Source: Novosphingobium guangzhouense (GTDB lineage Bacteria; Pseudomonadota; Alphaproteobacteria; Sphingomonadales; Sphingomonadaceae). Taken from it: DNA of 64,000 bases. Within the stretch, counting starts at the first letter, position 1. Every line of letters starts with the position of its first letter. Shown piece by piece: positions 36,120-44,015 of this stretch. The notes under the pieces were generated by a model that saw only the letters and a program-made list of their open reading frames with translations, was not told where the DNA came from and searched no databases. Position numbers and translations under genes: made by a program. The DNA lies in assembly GCF_002896965.1 (NCBI RefSeq), contig NZ_LYMM01000022.1, positions 62,001 to 126,000 on the forward strand. Reading direction: 5' to 3'.

Positions 36120-38105
36120 TCAGCCGTGCTCCTGCAGCTGCTCGCGCAGCCAGTCCGATGCCTTATCCGGCCTGCTTTCGGTGGGCAGATCCTCTTCGTC
36201 GAAGACGGCCGCCAGAGGCACCAGGACAGCGCGGGACTTGTGATGTCCGAACTTCACCCCATCCACGCCCAGGGCGCCCGGAACGCGCTCCAGGGACTGT
36301 TTCCAGACAGCCCCGGACCATTCGGTGTTCTCGAACATCTTGAGCAGCGCCACATGCTTCCCGGCGGCCACGGCAAGATAGCCTGGCGCCGCGTTGGAGA
36401 ATGTCTGCGCCCCCCAGCGGGCCGGGGTGACCTTGCCGTCCTTCACAGCTTCCGGATGCCGCTTGGCGTTCACCAGCTTCAGGCCCAGCTGGTGCAGCTT
36501 GTCATGAAGCTTCTCGACCGCGCCGCTCTCCATTATGTGATTGGACGAGGCGACCATCGCACGGTGGATCCACGTCGCCAGCTGCTCACGCTCATCACCG
36601 CCGCGCGCCTGGACCATGCTGGTCAGGATGTGCTGCAGACAGGCATCGTGATCGGCCGTGGTGTCCGTCACCTCAGACATGCGCTGCGGGCGGCAGTACG
36701 CCACCCAGTCGGCAATCAGCTCATCAGACGGCACCACGTCGACGCGATCGGCAAGCAGCACGTCGGCACAGGCCAGCAGCGTGCCGAACTGGTCGCAGGC
36801 ACGGTTGTCATGCCCCATCGCCGCCAGTGCCTTGTGGAACTTCAGCTTGGTATCCTGCAGACGCGCCCAGCCATCGACCATGCGCCGCATCAGGTGGCGG
36901 CCCATGTCGCCAAAGTCCGTGGTGCGCAGCTCCGGCGGCGGCGCCACCCCTTCCGGGATGGGTTTGAGCTCGAGAATGGCAAGGCGGCTGCGATCCTGCG
37001 GCAACAGCGGCGGGATCAGGATGGACGAAAACCAGAAACAGCTCTGCAGCGTGAATTCCACGCCCGAATGGTCGCTGGATCCGCGCGTCGCCGTATCACC
37101 GCTGGATGCGATACGCGCCAGCTCGATGATCTCGTCGTTCTTGCGGTTGTCCCGCTCGGCCTCGCGTTCGTCGATCATCACCGGCACAGTGGAATTCTTC
37201 AGGTGCGATCGGATCCCGGCCGCTGTCGTGTTGCTGGTACGGAACACGCCGGTGCCGTAGATCCGGTGCACCACGCCATCCTTGCCGTTAAGCTCCGACT
37301 TGCCAGCACCGCGTGGGCCGGTGATCCACACGTGCGGGCGCCAGTGCAGCGCCCCGCCCACCATGCCGGCGCCGATCGCGCCCAGGCACAGGATGGGATC
37401 AAGCTCCGGCCGCTTCCAGTTCCACGTCTGCAACAGGTTCAGCAGCTTGCGCGCATGCTTCTCGCTGGCGCGCCCGTGCCAGGGCCGGGGCGTGGCCTCA
37501 CCGGCCTGGTAGACGAACCGCTCATGCTCGCCCGCATCGATCCAGCGCCAGTCCTTGATGCCGCCTTCGGCATTGGGCACGCTCACCAGGATCTTGTTGC
37601 CGCAGTGGAGCACCAGCCCGCCCGCGCCCTTCTCCGGCCGATGCGCACCGCGCCCGCGCATGCGCCCGGCCGGGTCGAAGATACCCTTGCGCACCGCCTC
37701 GATCACCAGCGACTGGGCCGCCTTGGCCTGGTCGAAACCGATGACCTTGCTTTCCTGCACGATCACCCATTTGCCGTCGATCTGCTCGCGCACGGGCTTC
37801 GACCACATCGGATAATGCGCCTCCAGCCACCCGATGGACGGGCCGAACAGCGCCGCAAGCCCCAGCTTGCCATGCCGATTACCCGCCTCCAGACCCACCA
37901 GCTGGCCGTTCCAGTTGAGGTAATAGCAGGTCTGCTTGCCGCTGATGTCCTGCTGATTGCCCAGCACCTTCACCGGGCACCCAGGCGGAAACCGCTCGTA
38001 ATCGTCCTCGCCCTGCCGATCCAGTTCGGGCCCGGTGTCACCCGCCTGGGCGAACTCCGGCGCTTCGAACGGGTTGTCCAGCGCTTCCTGCAGCGGATTG
38101 CTCAT
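36120..38105 (-). CDS. Phage replication ATPase/helicase
   Basis: 661 residues; the start overlaps the previous stop codon (ATGA). Walker A ITGPRGAGKS is at 261-270 and a Walker B-like VPVMIDEREAE follows at about 60 residues, the compact spacing of SF3/DUF927-like phage and plasmid helicases. It follows primase in the same transcript, so it most likely unwinds DNA at the phage origin. Confidence 0.75.
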   Translation of the reverse strand: MSNPLQEALDNPFEAPEFAQAGDTGPELDRQGEDDYERFPPGCPVKVLGNQQDISGKQTCYYLNWNGQLVGLEAGNRHGKLGLAALFGPSIGWLEAHYPMWSKPVREQIDGKWVIVQESKVIGFDQAKAAQSLVIEAVRKGIFDPAGRMRGRGAHRPEKGAGGLVLHCGNKILVSVPNAEGGIKDWRWIDAGEHERFVYQAGEATPRPWHGRASEKHARKLLNLLQTWNWKRPELDPILCLGAIGAGMVGGALHWRPHVWITGPRGAGKSELNGKDGVVHRIYGTGVFRTSNTTAAGIRSHLKNSTVPVMIDEREAERDNRKNDEIIELARIASSGDTATRGSSDHSGVEFTLQSCFWFSSILIPPLLPQDRSRLAILELKPIPEGVAPPPELRTTDFGDMGRHLMRRMVDGWARLQDTKLKFHKALAAMGHDNRACDQFGTLLACADVLLADRVDVVPSDELIADWVAYCRPQRMSEVTDTTADHDACLQHILTSMVQARGGDEREQLATWIHRAMVASSNHIMESGAVEKLHDKLHQLGLKLVNAKRHPEAVKDGKVTPARWGAQTFSNAAPGYLAVAAGKHVALLKMFENTEWSGAVWKQSLERVPGALGVDGVKFGHHKSRAVLVPLAAVFDEEDLPTESRPDKASDWLREQLQEHG

Positions 38106-38845
38106 GATCCGCGCACCTTCAGGCCGCAGCGCGCCTCGATGCAGTCACGCCCGAACCATTCGGGTACCAGCCCTTCCGGATGGCAGCGGCAATAGGCCAT
38201 GCCCTGCGCCATCGCGGGGGTCGGGGTGCGTTCCATGGGCTTGCCTTTGAATGTGCGCTCCATGCCGCTCGGCACCGACGATATGTCGATGCGGCAGGCA
38301 GGCGCGGTCCAATTGGGATGGGAATAAGGTACAGGGCCCGGAGCGGCCGGGGTCGTAATCCGCCGCTCCGGGGCCGACGAAAGCCCGTCGGCAGGCCTAC
38401 TCACCGGCTCTTCCGCGAACGCAGCAGGGTTGCACGTCGCGGCCTCTACGCCGACTTTCGAGGTTTCGAATTCGGGTGCCGTCTCTCCGGCTGTCACGTC
38501 CATAACCTCAGACGTTGCAGCTGCAGACCGCCCTGCAGCGGGCCTACTCACGCGCTCCACGCCAGCCCGTTCAAGCATCGGGGCCGGCGCTTCAACACGC
38601 GCTTTCGCATGGATGGCGGTTGCAGGGGCAGGACTCGAACCTGCGACCTTCCGGACATGAACCGGTCGGGCTGCCGCTGCCCTACCCTGCGAACTGGCGA
38701 TTATTTCAAGGCGTTCGATCTCAGGGCTGAATGCAGCCATAGCTGTGCGGATCCGCGCCAGCAGCAGGACGGGCCGCACCAGAGGCACCGGCCGCTTCCT
38801 GCGCCCCGTCGCACGATCGAAGCCCCACCGCGTAAGCCCGCTCAT
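38102..38845 (-). CDS. Phage protein of unknown function that spans a tRNA-like gene
   Basis: 247 residues, coupled by ATGA overlaps to both the primase upstream and the ATPase downstream, which supports a real reading frame. The C-terminal 60 residues (FKGKPMERTPTPAMAQGMAYCRCHPEGLVPEWFGRDCIEARCGL) look like a genuine small domain with four cysteines, perhaps zinc-binding. The middle is low-complexity Ala/Pro/Thr sequence. Codons about 52-75 are read from the tRNA-like sequence on the same strand, giving the typical tRNA-translation string VAGSSPAPAT. The N-terminal part may not be functional protein. Confidence 0.55.
   Translation of the reverse strand: MSGLTRWGFDRATGRRKRPVPLVRPVLLLARIRTAMAAFSPEIERLEIIASSQGRAAAARPVHVRKVAGSSPAPATAIHAKARVEAPAPMLERAGVERVSRPAAGRSAAATSEVMDVTAGETAPEFETSKVGVEAATCNPAAFAEEPVSRPADGLSSAPERRITTPAAPGPVPYSHPNWTAPACRIDISSVPSGMERTFKGKPMERTPTPAMAQGMAYCRCHPEGLVPEWFGRDCIEARCGLKVRGS
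38620..38691 (-). tRNA. Phage tRNA with CAU anticodon and initiator-like C1:A72
   Basis: 72 nt fold as a full cloverleaf: acceptor CGCAGGG/CCCTGCA, D stem GGGC/GCCC with a 7-base loop AGCGGCA, anticodon loop TTCATGT, variable AGGTC, T arm GCAGG-TTCGAGT-CCTGC, discriminator A, then CC encoded but G instead of the final A. The only acceptor mismatch is C1:A72, the mark of bacterial initiator tRNA. Oddities: A27:A43 mismatch, C29:G41 instead of G:C, and G37 instead of A37. It lies on the same strand inside a coding sequence. It could be a phage initiator tRNA or a decaying copy. Confidence 0.7.
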
Positions 38846-39978
38846 GCCATCGCCTCCCGCCGGCGGCGCTCACCCTTCAGCCAGGCCACCAGCCAATCGT
38901 TCATGTCCTTCACGGGCTCGCCACCCCAATGCGCCGGCGGCATGACCAGGCGCACGTCCAGCCCGCGCGCCTGCTGCTGCGCGATGGACCGTTCCAGCTG
39001 CTCCTGCGCCTTGGCGTTGGTGTCGCGGTCGGCCACGATCACCAGGCGCTCGATCGCGCCCGGCAGCACGATGGCGCCGATGTTGCCCAGGCTGATCGCC
39101 GCAACGATCCGGGCATCGGGCTTCATCATCCGCACCACCAGGGCATCCTCGATCCCCTCGGTGACGTAGACCGGCTCACCGGCCACGGCGTTCGCCATGG
39201 ACCGGCCACTGGCGCCCTTGTGGATCGGGATGAACCCGCCCCACATGTTGCCCAGCACCATTTTGGCATCGCCGCAGTCGAACTTGCACCAGCCCCGTTC
39301 GCGATCGTTCTGCAGATAGGTGCGGTGCGTTCCCACCTGTTCGCCATCGGCGCGATAGATCGCCGCCAGCATCGCCGGCACCTTGCAGCCCGCGGCACGG
39401 TTCCACACCTCGGGATGATATCGCAGCGCACCGGGCCACTTGGCCCCGCCGTCGATCGCGCGGCCGTGCAGGTACGCCTCGGGCGGGGATCCCGCGATAG
39501 GCCCGCCCTTCAGGAACAGGGATTTCGCGCCCCGCGCCTTCGCCTGGCGATCCTTGTCGGCTTCCGCCTCGCGCGCCGCCGCCCGTTCGCGGGCTTCCTC
39601 CGCCCGCCGCGTGCGCTCTTCCGGGCTCAGCTGGGCAGGCTTGCCCGGCTTCCAGTCGTCCTGGATGCCAAGGCGGATCTTCGCTTCCTCGATCGCGGCG
39701 CGCTTGTCGACCAGCCCCAGCTTCAGCTGCAGCAGGTCCAGCATGTCGCCCTTGTCCTCACCGGGCGCCGCATTGCCGTAATCGAACCACTTGCCCCGTT
39801 TGGCGCCGGCCAGCTCCACATAGGCGCTCGATCCATTGCCGGTATCGGGAATGCCGCTGAAGAACCAGCGCGTGCGGTTCGGGTTGAAATGGCCGTTCGG
39901 CAGCAACTCCTGCGCCAGCTCGCGCGCCAGCGCATTGATCTTGTCTGCGATCTCGGGAACGGAATAGACCGCCATCAA
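38842..39978 (-). CDS. Phage DNA primase with Toprim domain
   Basis: 378 residues. An N-terminal module with TRWFFSG...GKWFDYGNAAPGEDKGDMLDLL resembles the DNA-binding domain of phage P4-like/DUF7146 primases. The Toprim fold is visible at about 268-345: VYVTEGIEDALVV with the conserved Glu, then LVIVADRDTNAKAQ with the DxD acid pair. It makes RNA primers for phage DNA synthesis. It heads the primase, 38.1-kb protein and ATPase unit. Confidence 0.85.
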   Translation of the reverse strand: MMAVYSVPEIADKINALARELAQELLPNGHFNPNRTRWFFSGIPDTGNGSSAYVELAGAKRGKWFDYGNAAPGEDKGDMLDLLQLKLGLVDKRAAIEEAKIRLGIQDDWKPGKPAQLSPEERTRRAEEARERAAAREAEADKDRQAKARGAKSLFLKGGPIAGSPPEAYLHGRAIDGGAKWPGALRYHPEVWNRAAGCKVPAMLAAIYRADGEQVGTHRTYLQNDRERGWCKFDCGDAKMVLGNMWGGFIPIHKGASGRSMANAVAGEPVYVTEGIEDALVVRMMKPDARIVAAISLGNIGAIVLPGAIERLVIVADRDTNAKAQEQLERSIAQQQARGLDVRLVMPPAHWGGEPVKDMNDWLVAWLKGERRRREAMA

Positions 39979-40062
39979 CAGCCCTTCCGCCGGCCCGCCT
40001 TGTGGGCGGACCGGCTTCCGGTCATCGTGCGATCACCACAACCAGCACGACAGGATATTGCA

Positions 40063-40320
40063 ATGGACGAGGACTTGCGCGGCGAGCTCAATCGCATGTG
40101 GGCGGAACTGCGAGTAATGCAACTGGTCACAGCGCGCCTAGCAGCGCGCCAGTTCGATCGAGCAGAGATCGAGCGCTGGAACGAAGCGATGGTCGCCGCC
40201 TTTGAAGCGCGCGAAGACTTCAGCGCTGAATACCGCGCTAACATGGTTCGGGCCTTGGACGAGATGGGCCGGATCCTGCTGGACGCCCGGGACGCGATCG
40301 CCCCACCTCCTGCGCGATAA
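40063..40320 (+). CDS. Small helical phage protein divergent from primase
   Basis: 85 residues from ATG 40063 with an AGGA ribosome site. The sequence is amphipathic helix throughout (MDEDLRGELNRMWAELRVMQLVTARLAARQ...RANMVRALDEMGRILLDARDAI). It points against the leftward replication genes around it, so it needs its own promoter. No family was recognised. Confidence is limited because the opposite strand at its 3' end also has an open frame. Confidence 0.55.
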   Translation: MDEDLRGELNRMWAELRVMQLVTARLAARQFDRAEIERWNEAMVAAFEAREDFSAEYRANMVRALDEMGRILLDARDAIAPPPAR

Positions 40321-40576
40321 GCAAGTCGCGATCGAGGCGGAGGCCGGCCAACCCTTCCCTCCGCCATGACGCGCCATCACCGATATGGGCAACAGGGGTG
40401 ATCTGCTCGACCCGGCGCATCACGGCCGCCACTCGTTCGGCGCGCGCTCTGGTTTCGGGCGGCATTTGCGCGATGGACCGACGCTGCCTCTCGCGGTCCC
40501 GCCATGCTGCCAGACGCAGGCGTAGCGGCTGCCGGTGCACGCCGTCTGATCGCCATGACTTGCCCCCCCCGCTCAC
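40238..40576 (-). CDS. Possible small phage protein between cro and primase
   Basis: Up to 112 residues from GTG 40576. The middle (RRSIAQMPPETRARAERVAAVMRRVEQITPVAHIGDGASWRREGLAGLRLDRDLLIAQEVG) reads like real helical protein, but the ends are low-complexity Arg/Pro/Gly. It is in the right direction for the cro-primase transcript and overlaps the 3' end of the plus-strand gene by 83 bp. One of the two may be spurious. Confidence 0.35.
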   Translation of the reverse strand: MSGGGKSWRSDGVHRQPLRLRLAAWRDRERQRRSIAQMPPETRARAERVAAVMRRVEQITPVAHIGDGASWRREGLAGLRLDRDLLIAQEVGRSRPGRPAGSGPSRPRPEPC

Positions 40577-40745
40577 GTCAGGACGCCCGGTTACAGGAAT
40601 TTAATCCCGCAAGATCAGCGGGAAAACCAACATGGTTACCACGTTTGTTAACCAAACTAACAGAGTTGCCCGCCAGCTTTGGCCTCACGGAAAGTGCCGT
40701 CAGGGGGACGGTTGCTGTTAGGGGGAAAGCATGCCCGGACATGGC

Positions 40746-40949
40746 TCAGGCAGCTTCATCAAGGAGGTCGAGGCCGACAGCACCGTTCGTTGCGCGACGG
40801 ATGGACATTGCTACCCGCATGCCTGGACGCCGCACACCACGCTCGATGTCGCTGACGTATTGGGGGTGAGCATCGATTTCGCAGGCCAGCTCGGCCTGCG
40901 TCTTGCCCGTGCTTTCCCGCCATTTTTTCAGCGCATCGCCGTAGGCCAC
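40746..40949 (-). CDS. Cro-like XRE repressor
   Basis: 67 residues from GTG 40949, with GGAG about 10 bases upstream. Nearly the whole protein is one XRE helix-turn-helix: ALKKWRESTGKTQAELACEIDAHPQYVSDIERGVRRPGMRVAMSI. It is divergent from the CI-like gene and first in the leftward arm, so by position it is the Cro counterpart. Its promoter overlaps operator A. Confidence 0.8.
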   Translation of the reverse strand: MAYGDALKKWRESTGKTQAELACEIDAHPQYVSDIERGVRRPGMRVAMSIRRATNGAVGLDLLDEAA

Positions 40950-40976
40950 AACGTATCACTCCTCGCGAACGCCATG

Positions 40977-40997
40977 GATAAGACAATGGGACTTATC
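40977..40997 (-). promoter_or_regulatory. Operator A within the leftward (cro) promoter
   Basis: GATAAGAC-AATGG-GACTTATC is a 21-bp palindrome with one mismatch. On the minus strand TTGACG and TTATCC flank it with a 17-bp spacer, so the operator occupies the spacer of a plausible promoter and a bound repressor would block it. Confidence 0.65.
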
Positions 40998-41032
40998 ACG
41001 TCAATGGACAAGACAAGTTTTGCAGTGCACAC

Positions 41033-41049
41033 TAAGTCGGTATGACTTA
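41033..41049 (+). promoter_or_regulatory. Operator B upstream of the CI-like gene
   Basis: TAAGTC-GGTAT-GACTTA is a perfect inverted repeat with the same 5-bp spacing as the other three sites. It ends 10 bp before the preferred CI start (41060), which fits autoregulation. Confidence 0.7.
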
Positions 41050-41059
41050 CGTTATCGCC

Positions 41060-41392
41060 ATGTTTCCGGACAACCGCATCCGTGAGTATCGCAAGAAAGC
41101 CGGTCTTTCTCAGACCGAGCTGGGCGAACGCGTGGGCCTTCACCAGACCCAGATTGGAAATCTGGAGAACGGCGGCCGCAACCTCACTTTCGAGTGGGCT
41201 CGTCGGATTGCGAAGGCCCTCGATGTTAGAATGGTTGATCTTCTTAGCGATGAAGACAATCCTGATCGCTTGGAACAGGACGAACGTGAGCTCGTCCACA
41301 AATTCCGGGAAGCCGAACCACTTCAGCGACAGATGATAGCCCGCGTAGTCGAGCCAATCCGCGACCTTGGCGAGGGCAAGAAGGTCGCTTGA
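41060..41392 (+). CDS. CI-like XRE repressor
   Basis: 110 residues from ATG 41060; an in-frame ATG at 41042 would add six residues and start inside operator B. The XRE domain covers about residues 5-60 (NRIREYRKKAGLSQTELGERVGLHQTQIGNLENGGRNLTFEWARRIAKALDV). A helical tail (LEQDERELVHKFREAEPLQRQMIARVVEPI) probably dimerises. There is no LexA-type peptidase domain, so induction does not work by self-cleavage of this protein. No clear ribosome site is visible, so leaderless translation is possible. It is divergent from cro. Confidence 0.8.
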   Translation: MFPDNRIREYRKKAGLSQTELGERVGLHQTQIGNLENGGRNLTFEWARRIAKALDVRMVDLLSDEDNPDRLEQDERELVHKFREAEPLQRQMIARVVEPIRDLGEGKKVA

Positions 41393-41772
41393 TTAGCGCG
41401 GCGATCCTACTGGCGGCATCGCCAATTTCGGATCTAGATGCAGCGTCGATCGAAAGCGGGAACGCGTGGTTCTCGTGCGTCGACCTTTCCTCTCGACAGC
41501 TCAGCCATCTCCCAGAAGAACCCCTAAGCCTAGCAATAGGGGCGCTCGAATATTGCCGAACGAAAGAACGCATCTTTCTCGTGGACCTGATAAAATTCAG
41601 CCAGGGACGCGGCGAAGAGCGCGCCGCTTCGGTTGCTGCTGCGCACAGCTATCTCGAAGGAGCTAAGGCGGAAGCCAAGCAGCGGTCGGTTGGAACCATT
41701 TTACACCTAAGACACCCCGAAGCTTACGCCGCTTTAACCGCGCTAGAACGTGAAATCGACGCCCCCAAATAA
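41389..41772 (+). CDS. Protein co-expressed with the CI-like repressor
   Basis: 127 residues beginning at TTG 41389, which overlaps the repressor stop codon. No family was recognised; the C-terminal half is helical (AASVAAAHSYLEGAKAEAKQRSVGTILHLRHPEAYAALTALEREI). As it is transcribed with the lysogeny repressor it should be made in the lysogen, so an anti-repressor, immunity or exclusion role is conceivable but unproven. Confidence 0.55.
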   Translation: MISAAILLAASPISDLDAASIESGNAWFSCVDLSSRQLSHLPEEPLSLAIGALEYCRTKERIFLVDLIKFSQGRGEERAASVAAAHSYLEGAKAEAKQRSVGTILHLRHPEAYAALTALEREIDAPK

Positions 41773-41807
41773 GACTATTTGACATACTAAGTCATTTAGA
41801 CTTAGAA
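41770..41807 (+). promoter_or_regulatory. Rightward early promoter with operators C and D
   Basis: A perfect -35 TTGACA (41779-41784) is followed after 18 bp by TAGAAA. The spacer is filled by operator D, CTAAGTC-ATTTA-GACTTAG (41787-41805, perfect), and operator C, TAAGAC-TATTT-GACATA (41770-41786, imperfect), overlaps the -35. It should drive the long early operon starting at 41837 and be shut by the CI-like repressor. Confidence 0.7.
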
Positions 41808-41836
41808 AGGCCCCGTTCACACGAACGGAGGCCTAT

Positions 41837-42208
41837 GTGTCCGTACACTCGATCCTCCCTCTGCAGGGAGCTGCTGACGCGGGAACGGTCAGCATTCACT
41901 ACATCCGGCGCCGCCTTGGCCGCATCGATTTCAAGGATCGCCGGATAGTCCAGTATGTCACGCTGCTGGTGCGCGATAAGGGCTTCCCGCCCCCGCTGCC
42001 CGATATGGTGCGCGGCCATCTGGTCGAAGACGTCACCATGAAAAGCCAGTGGCTGCGCAACGCGGTCGACGCCTGGCTCAACGACTTCCTTCCGCCCGAC
42101 AACGCCATCAGCGTTGACAATGCCGCGAAGGATGCTGCCGCCCACGAAATGGACCAGGCCGCCGCCTGCCTCGGCAACTTCCGCCTCATTCGCGGGGGGC
42201 GGGGCTGA
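41837..42208 (+). CDS. First gene of the rightward early operon
   Basis: 123 residues from GTG 41837 with GGAGG 5 bases upstream. The N-terminal part (GTVSIHYIRRRLGRIDFKDRRIVQYVTLLVRDKGFPPPLPDMV) resembles short AlpA-like or winged DNA-binding segments that introduce phage regulators; the C-terminus is acidic helix. It overlaps the next gene by 1 bp. A regulatory role is a guess. Confidence 0.6.
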   Translation: MSVHSILPLQGAADAGTVSIHYIRRRLGRIDFKDRRIVQYVTLLVRDKGFPPPLPDMVRGHLVEDVTMKSQWLRNAVDAWLNDFLPPDNAISVDNAAKDAAAHEMDQAAACLGNFRLIRGGRG

Positions 42209-42507
42209 TGGGCTTGCACCTTTCTGTCGACAACACCGCCGAAATCTTCGGCAGTGTCACGTCGATCGCCGACCTGGCGCAGTTCTCCTTCGCTGGCGAA
42301 GACAGCCAGCGGTTGCACATTTACCGAGCCGAGGAAATCGCCCGCACCGACTGGCGCGACGAAATCCGGGACATGGAGATGGAATACGCCACCGGGATTT
42401 CTGTCACCTTTAATGACGGCTCCAAACTGCACGTCGCTGCCTGGGCGGATTGCTGCGATCGTACCTTTTACTGCGATCACTGCGGACAGGGGGCGCTGGC
42501 AGCATGA
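42208..42507 (+). CDS. Early phage protein with C-terminal cysteine cluster
   Basis: 99 residues. An alpha/beta N-terminus is followed by AAWADCCDRTFYCDHCGQGAL, whose cysteines (CC...C..C) look zinc-binding. It is coupled to both neighbours by overlapping stop/start codons. No family was recognised. Confidence 0.6.
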   Translation: MGLHLSVDNTAEIFGSVTSIADLAQFSFAGEDSQRLHIYRAEEIARTDWRDEIRDMEMEYATGISVTFNDGSKLHVAAWADCCDRTFYCDHCGQGALAA

Positions 42508-42746
42508 CCAACGTGCTTCCCGATCCACACCGCGACGCCCTGCAGCTGCAGTGTGACCGCTTCAACGCCGAATACCCGGTCGGCACAACCTGCGCCGTCG
42601 TCCGCGACAATGGGGAAGCTGTCGTCAGCGAAACCCTGTCCGTCGCACAGGTGCTGTCCGGCCACTCGGCCGTCATCTGGGTGCACGGCATCAGCGGGTG
42701 CTACCTGCTCGATCGCGTTCATCCATTTCCGGCAGAAGCGGCATGA
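42504..42746 (+). CDS. Small early phage protein
   Basis: 80 residues, start overlapping the previous stop codon as ATGA. A beta-rich segment (YPVGTTCAVVRDNGEAVVSETLSVAQVLSGHSAVIWVHGISGCYLLDRVHPF) suggests a small SH3-like barrel. Function unknown. Confidence 0.6.
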   Translation: MTNVLPDPHRDALQLQCDRFNAEYPVGTTCAVVRDNGEAVVSETLSVAQVLSGHSAVIWVHGISGCYLLDRVHPFPAEAA

Positions 42747-43033
42747 GCGCGACTTCAGCCATCGCCCCCGAAATGAAGGGCTTTCGTGCGGTGGGCACGG
42801 ACTTCATATGTGCGCCCGGATCAAGCGCGGACGGCGTTACACACATCGTCGCTGGCGGCCTGCACGTTCCAAATGCGGGCGCAGGACTGGCTATTGGCGT
42901 CAAGCACCCGGACGGAACGTCGACCATCGCGGTCACCCCGCTTCGTTTCGCGCGCCAGATCTATGATCATCTTGGCGAAGTCATCGCGCAGATCGAGCGC
43001 GGCGATTTCGATCTGCCGCAGGTGCTCCAGTGA
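42743..43033 (+). CDS. Small early phage protein
   Basis: 96 residues, ATGA-coupled to the preceding gene. Beta-rich centre (VTHIVAGGLHVPNAGAGLAIGVKHPDGTSTIAV) and a helical end. No family was recognised. Confidence 0.6.
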   Translation: MSATSAIAPEMKGFRAVGTDFICAPGSSADGVTHIVAGGLHVPNAGAGLAIGVKHPDGTSTIAVTPLRFARQIYDHLGEVIAQIERGDFDLPQVLQ

Positions 43034-43215
43034 GCCGCCGCGTCACCGCCTGGATCGATCGCATCGACTGCAAGCGACCGCACGAGATGATCCAGTGCCA
43101 CCTGCTGCAGTCCGCAGCGGGCGGCATCGGCGGCGCAATCGGCGGGCTGGCGCTTGGCCTGATGCTGATCCGGCCCCTCCTCCACTTTTGCGGATTAGAG
43201 GGTGCCTGGCGATGA
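43030..43215 (+). CDS. Small single-pass membrane protein
   Basis: 61 residues from a GTG overlapping the previous stop. A basic N-terminus precedes one membrane segment (AAGGIGGAIGGLALGLMLIRPLL). Early expressed membrane peptides of phages often act in exclusion or host takeover; no specific evidence here. Confidence 0.5.
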   Translation: MSRRVTAWIDRIDCKRPHEMIQCHLLQSAAGGIGGAIGGLALGLMLIRPLLHFCGLEGAWR

Positions 43216-43316
43216 AGACCATCGTGAAGTTCTTCGCGCTGGCCATGCCCGCCAGCATCCTGATCGGCGCCATCGCCGCGCGGATCCACCTCGCCATCCT
43301 GCAGGCGAGCAACTGA
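43212..43316 (+). CDS. 34-residue membrane peptide
   Basis: ATGA-coupled to the previous gene. MKTIVKFFALAMPASILIGAIAARIHLAIL is one hydrophobic helix with a basic start. Accepted because of the tight coupling; function unknown. Confidence 0.45.
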   Translation: MKTIVKFFALAMPASILIGAIAARIHLAILQASN

Positions 43317-43318
43317 CG

Positions 43319-43993
43319 ATGTTCAACGATCCCCTTCCCGCCGACTGCGCACGTAACCCTGTTGGGTCGCCTCGAGAAGCGTCGGGAAAGGAAGGCCCGG
43401 CGGGTGGAGCAGCAGCGCCCGCCGGGTCGCAAGACGGTTTGGCCCAAGGCAAGGCGGGCCCGGTACATAGTTCGGTTAAATCCGGCGCCGAAGCTGTTGA
43501 CGGCAGCCTTCCCCAGTTTCCCTCGGGTCGCACCAGGGAAGGCGCATCGCCCACCACCACCCAACCGGCCGCCCCCTGCGCCGCGGTGGACGATGCGCCC
43601 GCCTCCCCTCCCGTCAGCGCGTTTGCCCATGGCGCGCCGGCGGGAGGGGCAACTTTCAGCGGCGTGCCCGTGCGCGCGATCGAAGACGTGATGGCCGCGC
43701 GGATGGAACAGATCCTGAAGTACGGCCACACACCGCAACGCGATCGGGAAACCGCCCTCTATAGTGCACGGCAGTTCGGCCCCAACGGCCAGCCCAGCCT
43801 GATGCACCAGATCACCCGGCGCCTGTCCGCCGCCATCGAATACGCCAGTCGCGGCCATGGTGCGCACGATATCGCCCGCCGCCAGCTGGTGAACACTGCC
43901 GCCCTGTGCCTGGCCGCGATCGACTGGATCGATGCCGAGCTCGAGGAGCTGGCCCGCCCGCCCGACGATCCGGGCGAAGACGACTTCCTCTGA
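43319..43993 (+). CDS. Early phage protein with conserved helical C-terminal domain
   Basis: 224 residues. The first about 115 residues are Pro/Ala/Gly-rich and look disordered. The C-terminal domain (AIEDVMAARMEQILKYGHTPQRDRETALYSARQFG...DIARRQLVNTAALCLAAIDWIDAELEEL) is helical, with an E-x-x-K-x-G-H arrangement and later conserved acids. It is reminiscent of MazG-like or phage DUF families, though no exact family could be named. Confidence 0.6.
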   Translation: MFNDPLPADCARNPVGSPREASGKEGPAGGAAAPAGSQDGLAQGKAGPVHSSVKSGAEAVDGSLPQFPSGRTREGASPTTTQPAAPCAAVDDAPASPPVSAFAHGAPAGGATFSGVPVRAIEDVMAARMEQILKYGHTPQRDRETALYSARQFGPNGQPSLMHQITRRLSAAIEYASRGHGAHDIARRQLVNTAALCLAAIDWIDAELEELARPPDDPGEDDFL

Positions 43994-44015
43994 ACCATAA
44001 GCCCGGGAGAGGCAC

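Noticed and set aside
34801..36120. A 439-codon minus-strand open frame across the ATPase-terS gap
   Set aside because: Its translation is low-complexity Arg/Pro/Gly/Ala with no domain, it crosses iterated repeats and palindromes, and it ends at the point where the terS frame begins with a good ribosome site. A high-GC artefact.
40731..41045. A 104-codon plus-strand frame across cro and the operator region
   Set aside because: It is antisense to the XRE-type cro gene and runs through the operators; no domain.
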